From: Bacillus massiliglaciei
Lineage (GTDB): Bacteria; Bacillota; Bacilli; Bacillales; DSM-1321
NCBI RefSeq assembly: GCF_900098925.1
Contig: NZ_LT622359.1
Location: forward strand, 217,414-281,413
Length of the DNA stretch: 64,000 nucleotides
Reading direction: 5' to 3'
Shown here: piece after piece, positions 24,645-32,725 of the stretch
Position numbering within the stretch: the first letter of the stretch is position 1
Layout: each line of letters begins with the position of its first letter
The notes under the pieces: generated by a model
Told to the model about the DNA's origin: nothing
What the model saw: the letters and a program-made list of their open reading frames with translations, nothing else
The model's database searches: none
Translations under genes and position numbers: made by a program

Positions 24645-24685
24645 TAATGCCTTGAGGGCATTATCCCGTTGCCTTAATGGCAACG
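24645..24685. repeat. Twin 7-bp hairpins at right edge of island
   Basis: TAATGCC (24645-24651) pairs with GGCATTA (24657-24663), and CGTTGCC (24667-24673) pairs with GGCAACG (24679-24685), each with a 5-base loop. The second is followed by TTTT. Such paired hairpins recall IS200/IS605 ends, and two hairpins with TTG-type loops also occur in the IS200 element at 25826 and 25875. Confidence 0.5.
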
Positions 24686-24871
24686 TTTTATCGGCAGTCA
24701 TATGACAGGTACGGCTATCCAATCAGCCGCCATATAAGGACGGAATGGAGTGCCGATGCAGTCTATTTGCTGATGAAACCATTAGAGTGGTTTTTCCTGA
24801 TCGTTTTATATACAATCGATAAGAAACCAGAGAACAGGATTCATATCCAATATAGTGAACTAAGGAAGTAA
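24677..24871 (+). pseudogene. DUF6688-like membrane protein, C-terminal fragment
   Basis: The ORF has no ribosome-binding site, starts inside a hairpin and reads like the middle of a protein: SYDRYGYPISRHI, then MKPLEWFFLIVLYTIDKKPENRI, a membrane segment and a short tail. It fits the C-terminal end of the family whose N-terminal part is at 18641. The stop is followed at once by AAGGAGG for the next gene, as in an operon. About 5.2 kb of unrelated DNA separates the two fragments. Confidence 0.6.
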
Positions 24872-24883
24872 GGAGGAAAAAAT

Positions 24884-25111
24884 ATGAGCCAATGTTCGAT
24901 TGACCATTCCTTAGAAGATGTTCGAAAAAAGCTGGAAAGCCAGAAAGATTTCCTGCCTGAACAACTGTTGGAATCAGCCGGTCTTTATTTAGAAAAGCAA
25001 AGGACGCAGGAAGAACTGAATGAGCTGTTCCATTTGCTGAAGAAATATGACTTAGTGACAGAGGACGAGCGTCTTGTGCGTAATGAGAAAATGAGAGCCT
25101 TGATGAATTAG
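24884..25111 (+). CDS. Small conserved hypothetical protein
   Basis: A 75-residue, mostly helical, charged protein with one N-terminal Cys, no signal or membrane segment. A strong AAGGAGG (24870-24876) precedes ATG 24884. It sits directly behind the DUF6688-like fragment, so it was probably the second gene of that operon, and now has no evident promoter of its own. I do not recognise a function. Confidence 0.7.
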   Translation: MSQCSIDHSLEDVRKKLESQKDFLPEQLLESAGLYLEKQRTQEELNELFHLLKKYDLVTEDERLVRNEKMRALMN

Positions 25112-25166
25112 TCTTCTTGAAACCGACAAACGTTTTTAGAAGGAGTTCAATAGCTTGATAATTAAG

Positions 25167-25203
25167 AGGACATTGTTTTCAAAAACAATGGTCCTTTTTT
25201 TTT
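25167..25203 (+). terminator. Terminator after the small gene
   Basis: AGGAC-ATTGTTTT (from 25167) pairs with AAAACAAT-GGTCCT (to 25195), followed by nine T. The IS200 element begins immediately behind the T-run. Confidence 0.85.
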
Positions 25204-25204
25204 G

Positions 25205-25950
25205 TGGAAAAGAAAACCCTAGGCTAGGCCTAGGGTTCCGAAAAGCTTTCAGCGTGGTATTAAAAAAACTCTTCCATGGTGCTAAAATATTTTTGGTTCG
25301 CCAAACCAAAATATCAGCATCACGGAGGAGTTTTGATGTCAAAAGACACTAATAGTTTAGCACACACCACCTGGAATTGTAAGTATCATATCGTATTTGC
25401 ACCCAAGTATAGAAGACAAGTGATCTATGGAAAGATAAAAAAAGATATCGGTCAAATACTGAGAACGCTATGTGAAAGGAAAGGCGTAGAAATCATTGAA
25501 GCCACGGCGTGTAAAGACCACGTACATATGCTGGTGAGTATTCCACCCAAAATAAGTGTCTCTTCATTTGTAGGGTATTTAAAAGGGAAAAGTAGCTTGA
25601 TGATATTTGATCGTCACGCCCATTTGAAATACAAGTATGGAAATCGCAAGTTTTGGTGTACGGGATATTATGTAGATACAGTGGGAAGAAACAAAAAGGT
25701 AATCGAAGAATACATACGAAATCAGATACAAGATGATATAGTCGCAGAACAATTAAGTATGATGGAATATATTGATCCGTTCACAGGTGAGGAGGTAAAG
25801 AAAAAGAAACGAAAGTAAGTGAAAGACCTTTGAGGTCTGGCCAGTGGAAGTAGTACAGTTGGCGAACCATTCAGAGGCCCTTGAGGGCCTGGTCAGCAAC
25901 AAAGGCTTTCAGCCGCAGAGAAAACCACCCGTTACCACGGGTGGTCGTTA
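25205..25950 (+). mobile_element. IS200/IS605-family element (IS200 type, TnpA only)
   Basis: A single-gene element with the terminal hairpins expected for single-strand transposition. The left hairpin is AACCCTAGGC-TAG-GCCTAGGGTT (25215-25237). The right hairpin is ACCACCCGT-TACC-ACGGGTGGT (25924-25945). Between the gene and the right end lie two further small hairpins. No tnpB is present. The outer limits are approximate since these elements make no target duplication. Confidence 0.82.
25336..25818 (+). CDS. tnpA: IS200-type Y1 transposase TnpA
   Basis: A 160-residue HUH transposase. The metal-binding HUH motif is HVHML and the catalytic tyrosine lies in GYYVDTVGRN; the N-terminus TTWNCKYHIVFAPKYRRQ is typical of IS200. 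ATG 25336 behind GGAGGAG is preferred to the ORF's first ATG at 25276. The gene appears intact. Confidence 0.93.
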   Translation: MSKDTNSLAHTTWNCKYHIVFAPKYRRQVIYGKIKKDIGQILRTLCERKGVEIIEATACKDHVHMLVSIPPKISVSSFVGYLKGKSSLMIFDRHAHLKYKYGNRKFWCTGYYVDTVGRNKKVIEEYIRNQIQDDIVAEQLSMMEYIDPFTGEEVKKKKRK

Positions 25951-26084
25951 TTTGTTTCCCTTGATTGGAAGCTGCAAATCGACGTTTATTAGTGAATCAA
26001 GGTAAAACGAAATTGGGCCAAGATGTGATCATCTAAGGTACATAACAGCACGAAAAAATAAATGAGAGAAAGGAAGATGGAGAA

Positions 26085-26877
26085 TTGAGCAAAGAACCTG
26101 AAAATAAAAAGCAGGAACAGCTGGAAGGTTTTAAGGTGGATGATAAAGGAAAGAAGCTGACAACAAATCAAGGGCTTCGCATGGCAGAAGATGAGCATTC
26201 ACTGAAAGCTGGCGACAGGGGTCCGACATTGATGGAGGATTTTCATTTCCGTGAAAAGATGACCCATTTCGACCATGAACGCATTCCAGAACGGATTGTT
26301 CATGCACGCGGGTTCGGCGCACACGGATACTTTCAAGTGTATGAATCCATGGCTCCTTACACGAAAGCAAAGTTTCTCCAGGATCCCTCTGTTAAAACGC
26401 CTGTTTTCGTTCGCTGTTCAACGGTAGCAGGTTCACGTGGTTCAGGGGACACAGTCCGGGATGTCAGAGGATTTGCCACTAAATTTTATACAGAAGAAGG
26501 GAATTATGATTTGGTCGGAAATAATATCCCTGTTTTTTTCATTCAGGACGCAATCAAGTTTCCTGATTTGATTCATGCCGTAAAACCAGAACCGCATAAT
26601 GAGATTCCTCAGGCGGCTTCTGCTCACGATACATTTTGGGATTTCGTTGCCAATAATCAGGAAACAGCTCACATGATTATGTGGCACTTATCCGACAGAG
26701 CCATTCCAAGAAGCTTCCGGATGATGGAAGGGTTTGGAGTCCATACTTTCCGGTTTGTAAATGAGGAAGGAAAAGCCCATTTTGTTAAATTCCATTGGAA
26801 ACCTAAGCTTGGTATTCATTCTCTGGTCTGGGACGAGGCTCAGAAAATTGCTGGAAAAGACCCGGACTTCCACCGCA
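26085..26877 (+). pseudogene. katE: Large-subunit catalase, N-terminal part (split by IS21)
   Basis: A catalase of the HPII/KatE type converting hydrogen peroxide to water and oxygen. This part carries the active-site segment [22 protein letters not shown] with the catalytic His, and the [28 protein letters not shown] region. At 26877 the frame enters the IS21 element and stops after a few codons. The heme Tyr lies in the other fragment, so this half cannot be active. Joined to 29341-30596 with one copy of the 6-bp duplication, the frame is intact: 793 + 1256 = 2049 bases, 682 residues. Confidence 0.93.
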
Positions 26878-26977
26878 TGTATTTGATAAGCTAAAACTGA
26901 GCCACCATAGCAATTGAAAAGTGAGCCACTTTTATATGAAAATAATCCTAACTTCATAGAGTTAGGAGCGTATAGAG

Positions 26978-28531
26978 GTGATTTCATTGGAGAAGAAACA
27001 GAAAGTGCTACTTGCCTTTCATCAAGAAGATAAGAGTCAACGTCAAATTGCAAAGGAGCTTGGGATCTCTCGCAATACTGTAAAAAAGTATATTCAAGAA
27101 GATCTTGAAAAAAGACAGCTAGATATAAGGGAGTTACCAATTACAGATAACTATCTAACGCCTCCGTCGTATAAAAAACGGAAAGGAAATAAACGTGCAT
27201 TAACACCATCCGTTATGAAACGTATTCGAAAAATGTTAAAAGACAACGAGTACAAACGACAACATCAAATGCACAAGCAACAACTAAAAATGATTGATAT
27301 TCATGAAAAGTTATTAGATGAAGGCTTTGAAATTAGTTACACCACTGTTAGAAATTTTGTGAATAGTGAGGAGAAACGTCAAAAAGAAGTCTTTATTCGT
27401 CAAAAGGCAACTGCTGGTCATGAGATTGAATTTGACTGGGGAGAAGTAAAATTATTCATTGATCAAACCTTACGTTCTCTTTCAATGGCGGTCTTTACCC
27501 TACCATATAGTAATGATCGATTTGCTTATTTGTATGAATCAGAAACAATAGTTTGTGTACAAGATGCACATGTAAAGTGTATTAACTATTTGGGCTTTGT
27601 ACCAGAGGTATTCACATACGATAATATGCGAACTGTTGTAAAAAACTTTATAGGAACCGATCGTGAGATTACTGATGGTATGAAAAATCTATCGATGCAT
27701 TATCATTTTAAAATACGACTATGTGAACCGAGAAAGGGAAATCAGAAAGGGCATGTGGAGCGTAGTGTAGAATACATCCGCCGGAAAGCATTTGCCCATC
27801 GAGATGCGTTTACAAGTATAGAAGAAGCTCAGGCCTATCTAACAGAAATCATCATGAAATTAAATTCTCGTAAACATTATAAGAAAAACCAAACACACCA
27901 TGAATTAAAGCTAGAAGAACGTGCAGCTCGGCAAGTAAGTGCAGATATTATTCCATTTGATGCATCTGAGTTGTTTGAATTTAGAGTAGACAAATACAGC
28001 ACAATTACTTATAGACAAAATCGTTATTCTGTTCCAGAAGGACATGTTGGAGAATGGGTCAAAGTAAAAGCAAGTGCGGAAAAAATACTTATTTTTAGTG
28101 AAAAGGCGTGTATCGCGACTCATAAACGAAGTTGGCAGAGCCACCAGTGGGTAATGGATATCTATCATTATTTACGGACATTTGAAAAGAAAAAAGGTGC
28201 ATTGGCTCAAAGTGAATGTTTGAGTCAAGCACCAACAAAAATAAAAAAATTATACAAAGATTATTATATTGGAAATGAGCGAGATTTTCTAGAGTTACTT
28301 ATCTATTTAAAAGAACATAACAATCTAGAAAAAGTCTTAGCGGCGGTTGAACAACTTGAGAAGAACCCTATGGTTCAAATATCAACAGATAAGATTATCT
28401 TCTTAGCTAATCAAGGCGAACACATTCATAAAACTGTACATTCCAAAAATGAGGTCACCACCCAATCTCTTGAAAATCTTTCAGCCATTACAGCATTATT
28501 CGAAACTAAAAAGACAGGGGTGCTTCATTAA
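26978..28531 (+). CDS. istA: IS21 transposase IstA
   Basis: A 517-residue transposase with an N-terminal helix-turn-helix (RQIAKELGISRNTVKKY) and an integrase-type DDE core: D in EFDWGEVKLF, D in FTYDNMRTVV and E in GHVERSVEYI. The C-terminal region has a Mu-transposase-like fold signature (YSVPEGHVGEWV). Start GTG 26978 or TTG 26987. The stop overlaps the istB start by one base. Confidence 0.95.
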   Translation: MISLEKKQKVLLAFHQEDKSQRQIAKELGISRNTVKKYIQEDLEKRQLDIRELPITDNYLTPPSYKKRKGNKRALTPSVMKRIRKMLKDNEYKRQHQMHKQQLKMIDIHEKLLDEGFEISYTTVRNFVNSEEKRQKEVFIRQKATAGHEIEFDWGEVKLFIDQTLRSLSMAVFTLPYSNDRFAYLYESETIVCVQDAHVKCINYLGFVPEVFTYDNMRTVVKNFIGTDREITDGMKNLSMHYHFKIRLCEPRKGNQKGHVERSVEYIRRKAFAHRDAFTSIEEAQAYLTEIIMKLNSRKHYKKNQTHHELKLEERAARQVSADIIPFDASELFEFRVDKYSTITYRQNRYSVPEGHVGEWVKVKASAEKILIFSEKACIATHKRSWQSHQWVMDIYHYLRTFEKKKGALAQSECLSQAPTKIKKLYKDYYIGNERDFLELLIYLKEHNNLEKVLAAVEQLEKNPMVQISTDKIIFLANQGEHIHKTVHSKNEVTTQSLENLSAITALFETKKTGVLH

Positions 28532-29283
28532 TGGATAAGCGACAAGAAATGATTGAAATGTGTAAAGAACTTCGACTACCAAGTATTCGGGCATTTATTC
28601 AAGAAGATGAAACGTGGAAACAACATCAGACAGCAGAGGATTTTTTATATCACGCATTGGTACAAGAGATGCAAGATCGAGAAGTGCGAGCAAAAGCGAA
28701 TCGGATTCGTTCTGCAAATTTTCCTGAAAAGAAACTATTAACCGAACTAGAGATAGAGAGATTACCGCAGAATGCGGCCTCTCGCCTCTCACATTTAAAG
28801 AAATTAGATTTTATTCAAGAAAAACAGAATGTCTTATTAATTGGATCACCTGGAACAGGTAAAACTCATATTGCGATTGGTTTAGGAATTGAAGCTTGTT
28901 TAGCTGGGTATAAGGTGTATTTTACAACCGTTTCATCACTAGTCAATCAATTAAAGGAGAGCCGTTCTGAAAGAACGTTACGTTCATTTGAGTTGAGGTT
29001 TGAAAAGTATGATTTAGTGATTATCGATGAGCTAGGTTATATTTCTTTTGATAAAGAAGGTGCAGAATTATTATTTACTCATCTTTCCCTACGTGCAGGA
29101 CGAGCATCTACCATCGTTACAAGTAATTTATCATTTGATCGCTGGGAAGAAGTTTTTCATGATCCAGTTTTAACAGCAGCTCTAACAGATCGACTAACAC
29201 ATAGAGCTTATATGATAGACATGGTTGGACCATCGTATCGAATATTAGATACAAAAGAATGGCTAGAAAATAGTTCAGTTTAA
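28531..29283 (+). CDS. istB: IS21 helper ATPase IstB
   Basis: A 250-residue DnaC-like AAA+ protein regulating transposition. Walker A is GSPGTGKTH and Walker B is LVIIDELGY, with sensor-1 like TSNLSF and the arginine region LTDRLTHRA. Translated from an ATG overlapping the istA stop (TAATG). Confidence 0.95.
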   Translation: MDKRQEMIEMCKELRLPSIRAFIQEDETWKQHQTAEDFLYHALVQEMQDREVRAKANRIRSANFPEKKLLTELEIERLPQNAASRLSHLKKLDFIQEKQNVLLIGSPGTGKTHIAIGLGIEACLAGYKVYFTTVSSLVNQLKESRSERTLRSFELRFEKYDLVIIDELGYISFDKEGAELLFTHLSLRAGRASTIVTSNLSFDRWEEVFHDPVLTAALTDRLTHRAYMIDMVGPSYRILDTKEWLENSSV

Positions 29284-29340
29284 GTGGCTCAGTTTTTAAT
29301 TAATAAATGGCTCAAATTTTACTTGCGAAATACAACCGCA

Positions 29341-30596
29341 ATGATTTATGGCAGGCAATTGAAGACAGAAACTATCCAGAGTTTGAGTTTGGAGTTCAGA
29401 TGATCAGAGAAGAAGATGAATTCATGTTCGACTTTGATATATTGGATCCGACGAAAATCTGGCCGGAAGAGCAGGTGCCTGTGAAACGGATCGGAAAGAT
29501 GGTGCTGACTCATAATACGGATAACTTCTTTGCAGAGACAGAACAGATTGCCTTCCATCCAGGACATGTCGTGCCGGGAATCGATTTCACGAACGATCCG
29601 CTTCTGCAGGGCCGTTTATTCTCGTATACAGATACGCAGCTATCCCGGCTTGGGGGACCGAACTTCCATGAGATTCCAATCAATCGCCCTGTTTGTCCGT
29701 TCCATAATAATCAGCGGGACGGGATGCACAGAATGACAATAAACGTCGGTCAGACGGCTTATCATAAAAATTCGCTGGCAGCAAATTCCCCTTCGCCGGC
29801 ATCGGCTGAAGAAGGAGGATATGTTCATTACCAGGAAAAAGTAGAGGGACGCAAAGTACGCCAGCGCAGTGACAGCTTCAAGGATCATTTCAGTCAGGCG
29901 AAGTTATTCTGGAATAGTATGACGGATGTGGAAAAACAGCATATTATTCAGGCATTCCGTTTTGAACTTGGAAAAGTGAAGAGTAAGGATGTGCAGCAGC
30001 AGGTTGTGGATATGTTCTCAAACGTGGATGGGCATCTGGCCGAACAGGTTGCGAAAGGCATCGGTGCAAAGGTTCCGTCAGCTCCTGCAATGGAGGCAGA
30101 TATTCCAACCTCTCCGGCCCTCAGCCAGCTTGCGAACCCTGTTCAAGATCCAAGCACAAGAAAAGTGGCGGTCTTGGCTGCTGATGGATTCGATTATCAA
30201 GAAGTTTCAAGTGTTCTTGCTGCTTTGAAGCAAGCGGGACTTGCCGCTGAAATTATCAGCCAAAATTCAGGAATGATCACAAGTGCCGATGGGCAGCAGC
30301 TGGAAGCGAATCAAACATTCTTAACGGCTGCATCTGTTTTATATGATGCTGTGTATGTTGCCGGCGGCAAGAAAAATGCTGAGATGCTGAAGAAGGAAAA
30401 AGATCCGGCTCATTTTGTAAATGAAGCATACAATCATTTTAAAACGGTTGCTGGAGGAAAGGATACGATGGAACTGCTGGAAACAGCAGGGGTCGGTAAA
30501 CCTGACCCGGAATTAGGGGTTCTTGCCATCTCTAATTCTGACGATGCCGCTTCCTTTATCCAGGCCATTGCGAAACACCGCCATTGGAATCGGTAA
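29341..30596 (+). pseudogene. katE: Large-subunit catalase, C-terminal part (split by IS21)
   Basis: It continues from the N-terminal half as NDLWQAIEDRNYPEFEFG. It contains the heme-ligand motif RLFSYTDTQ with the proximal Tyr and the [16 protein letters not shown] segment, then the C-terminal class I glutamine amidotransferase-like domain of large catalases (KVAVLAADGFDYQEV). An ORF from 29307 starts inside the IS end and has no proper ribosome-binding site. This half lacks the distal His, so no active catalase is expected from either half. Confidence 0.93.
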
Positions 30597-30605
30597 AAGC
30601 AGAAA

Positions 30606-30642
30606 AAGAAGCCCGGAATCCTAAAATTCCGGGCTTCTTTTT
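30606..30642. terminator. Bidirectional terminator, catalase/pepT
   Basis: AAGAAGCCCGGAAT (30606-30619) pairs with ATTCCGGGCTTCTT (30626-30639) around a 6-base loop. T-runs on either strand serve the two convergent genes. Confidence 0.92.
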
Positions 30643-30644
30643 GT

Positions 30645-31877
30645 TCATGAGTCAGCTTTCTTTTCGTAAGCCTGAGCAATACCGACAATGACTTTTGTCG
30701 CGAGCACCATATTGTCCACAGAAATAAATTCAAATTTCCCGTGAAAATTTTCTCCGCCGGTGAAAATATTTGGAGTAGGGAGTCCCATGTAGGAAAGCTG
30801 GGATCCGTCCGTTCCTCCTCGGATTGGAGAGATTTTTGGCTCGATCCCGAGAGCAGTCATGGCCTCGTGGGCAATGTCCACTATTTCCATGACCGGCTCG
30901 ATTTTTTCCTTCATATTGTAATACTGGTCTTCCAATTCCAGAAGAATGGATTCCTGTCCGTACTTCTCTTTCAGTTCTTCCATGCTTTGCTTCAGAAAGG
31001 CTTTTTTCGCTTCAAATTGATCCCGATCAAAATCACGGATAATGTAAGAAAGCTTGGTCTGTTCCACATCTCCCTCAAATGACAGCAAATGATAGAACCC
31101 TTCGTAGCCTTCTGTATATTCAGGTGCTTCATCGACGGGAAGCCTGCTGTGAAGCTCCATGGCGATTTTCATCGAATTTACCATTTTACCCTTAGCTGAG
31201 CCGGGATGAATATTAGTTCCTTTGACTGTAATCTTTGCACCGGCAGCATTGAAACTTTCGTATTCCAGCTCACCGAGCGGCCCGCCGTCGACTGTATAGG
31301 CATATTTTGCCTGAAACGCCTTGACATCAAACTTATGCGGACCTCTGCCAATCTCTTCATCAGGGGTAAAAGCAACCCGGATTTTTCCGTGCTTAATTTC
31401 CGGATGCTGAATCAAGTAAGTCATAGCAGTCATAATTTCGGCAATGCCTGCTTTATTATCTGCGCCAAGCAAGGTTGTCCCGTCGGTGGTGATTAATGTA
31501 TGCCCTTTATAGCCGCTAAGGGCTGGAAAGTCGCTGAGTTTCATTGTGACATGTTCATTTAATGGAATATCTTTACCGTCATAATTTTCGATAAGCTGAG
31601 GCTTTACGTTTTTACCGGTAAAGTCCGTCGCTGTATCGACATGGGCCAGAAAGCCGATGACAGGGACTTCCTTTTCGGTAGTAGAAGGAAGAGTGGCCAT
31701 AACATAACCGTTTTCATCCATGCTTACTTCCTCCATGCCGATTTCCTTCAGCTCATTAACGAGGTATCTGGCTAAATCCAGCTGTCCCGGTGTGGAAGGG
31801 GTCGTTTTACTTTCTTCATTGGACTGTGTATCCATTTTTACGTATGCAGTGAACCGGTTAATGATTGCATTCTTCAT
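30645..31877 (-). CDS. pepT: Peptidase T (tripeptide aminopeptidase)
   Basis: A 410-residue M20-family zinc exopeptidase that removes N-terminal residues from tripeptides in the cytoplasm. Metal-site motifs: [32 protein letters not shown] with catalytic Glu, and PIRGGTDGS, then [10 protein letters not shown]. Start M at 31877 is preferred over 31922 because AAGGAGTG precedes it, and the length then equals the usual 410 residues. Confidence 0.94.
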   Translation of the reverse strand: MKNAIINRFTAYVKMDTQSNEESKTTPSTPGQLDLARYLVNELKEIGMEEVSMDENGYVMATLPSTTEKEVPVIGFLAHVDTATDFTGKNVKPQLIENYDGKDIPLNEHVTMKLSDFPALSGYKGHTLITTDGTTLLGADNKAGIAEIMTAMTYLIQHPEIKHGKIRVAFTPDEEIGRGPHKFDVKAFQAKYAYTVDGGPLGELEYESFNAAGAKITVKGTNIHPGSAKGKMVNSMKIAMELHSRLPVDEAPEYTEGYEGFYHLLSFEGDVEQTKLSYIIRDFDRDQFEAKKAFLKQSMEELKEKYGQESILLELEDQYYNMKEKIEPVMEIVDIAHEAMTALGIEPKISPIRGGTDGSQLSYMGLPTPNIFTGGENFHGKFEFISVDNMVLATKVIVGIAQAYEKKADS

Positions 31878-32026
31878 CTTATTCACTCCTTTTCCTGATG
31901 ATCTCATAGTATCAGATTCCATAATCTTAAGAAATATTTAAGATTTTTCCTTTCTGACTCTTAAGATTTTGCTTTTATGATGTAAATACAGCAAATGGTC
32001 CATGCTATAGTGAGGAAAGGAGAGTG

Positions 32027-32725
32027 ATGAAGGTGAATAGCTATAATGTACTGGTAGTTGACGATGAAAAAGAAATCCGCGAAGCGATTGAAATATATTT
32101 AGCGAATGAAGGACTGAGAGTCATACAGGCAGCAGACGGCATTGAGGCCATCGAAGTGCTGGAGGAGGAAGAGATTCACCTGATTATCATGGATATCATG
32201 ATGCCGAATTTGGATGGAATTATGACAACCTTTCGTATCAGAAAAGAAAGAAATATCCCCATCATTATGCTGAGTGCAAAAAGTGAGGATACGGATAAAA
32301 TTCTTGGACTGCAGGTAGGGGCAGACGATTATGTGACAAAGCCATTTAATCCGCTGGAGCTCATTGCCCGGGTGAAGTCACAGTTAAGGAGGTATATGAC
32401 ACTTGGCACCGTTCAGCAGAATGACAAAGTGATAGATTTAAACGGCCTGCAGATGAACCTGGAAACAAAGGAAGTAACGGTCCATGGCGAGTCTGTAAGG
32501 CTGACCCCTTTGGAGCTGAAGATATTGGAGCTGCTGATGAAGCATCCGGGAAGGGTTTTTTCGATTCAGGATATTTACGAAAAAGTCTGGAAAGAACCAG
32601 GGATTAATGCGGAAAATACGGTTGCCGTACATATACGAAAAATTAGAGAAAAAATTGAAATCGATCCGAAAAATCCTAGATATGTAAAGGTGGTATGGGG
32701 GATTGGCTACAAAATTGAAAGGTAA
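32027..32725 (+). CDS. OmpR-family response regulator
   Basis: A 232-residue regulator. The receiver domain has VVDDEKE, the phospho-acceptor Asp in IIMDIMMPN, and the Lys switch VTKPFNP. The C-terminal winged helix includes RLTPLELKILELLMKHPGRV and VWGIGYKIE. AGGAGA precedes; ATG 32027 and GTG 32033 are both possible starts. It overlaps the kinase gene at 32703. The target is unknown: no repeat of OmpR type was recognised upstream. Confidence 0.9.
   Translation: MKVNSYNVLVVDDEKEIREAIEIYLANEGLRVIQAADGIEAIEVLEEEEIHLIIMDIMMPNLDGIMTTFRIRKERNIPIIMLSAKSEDTDKILGLQVGADDYVTKPFNPLELIARVKSQLRRYMTLGTVQQNDKVIDLNGLQMNLETKEVTVHGESVRLTPLELKILELLMKHPGRVFSIQDIYEKVWKEPGINAENTVAVHIRKIREKIEIDPKNPRYVKVVWGIGYKIER

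Larger units (their letters stand above)
26878..29334 (+). mobile_element. IS21-family insertion sequence inside the catalase gene
   Basis: A 2457-bp element with istA and istB. It starts TGTATTTG and ends AAATACA. Repeated subterminal motifs occur at both ends: TGAGCCAC twice on the left, and GTGGCTCAG and TGGCTCAA on the right, as in IS21. The target duplication ACCGCA is perfect (26872-26877 and 29335-29340). Both genes look intact, and the clean duplication suggests a recent insertion. Confidence 0.95.

Noticed and set aside
24540..24722. 60-codon minus-strand ORF at the island edge
   Set aside because: It covers the twin hairpins and opposes the split-gene fragment; no start signal.
29307..29340. 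Independent start for the C-terminal catalase part
   Set aside because: The apparent start lies inside the IS21 right end, with no proper ribosome-binding site; the natural reading is a split gene.
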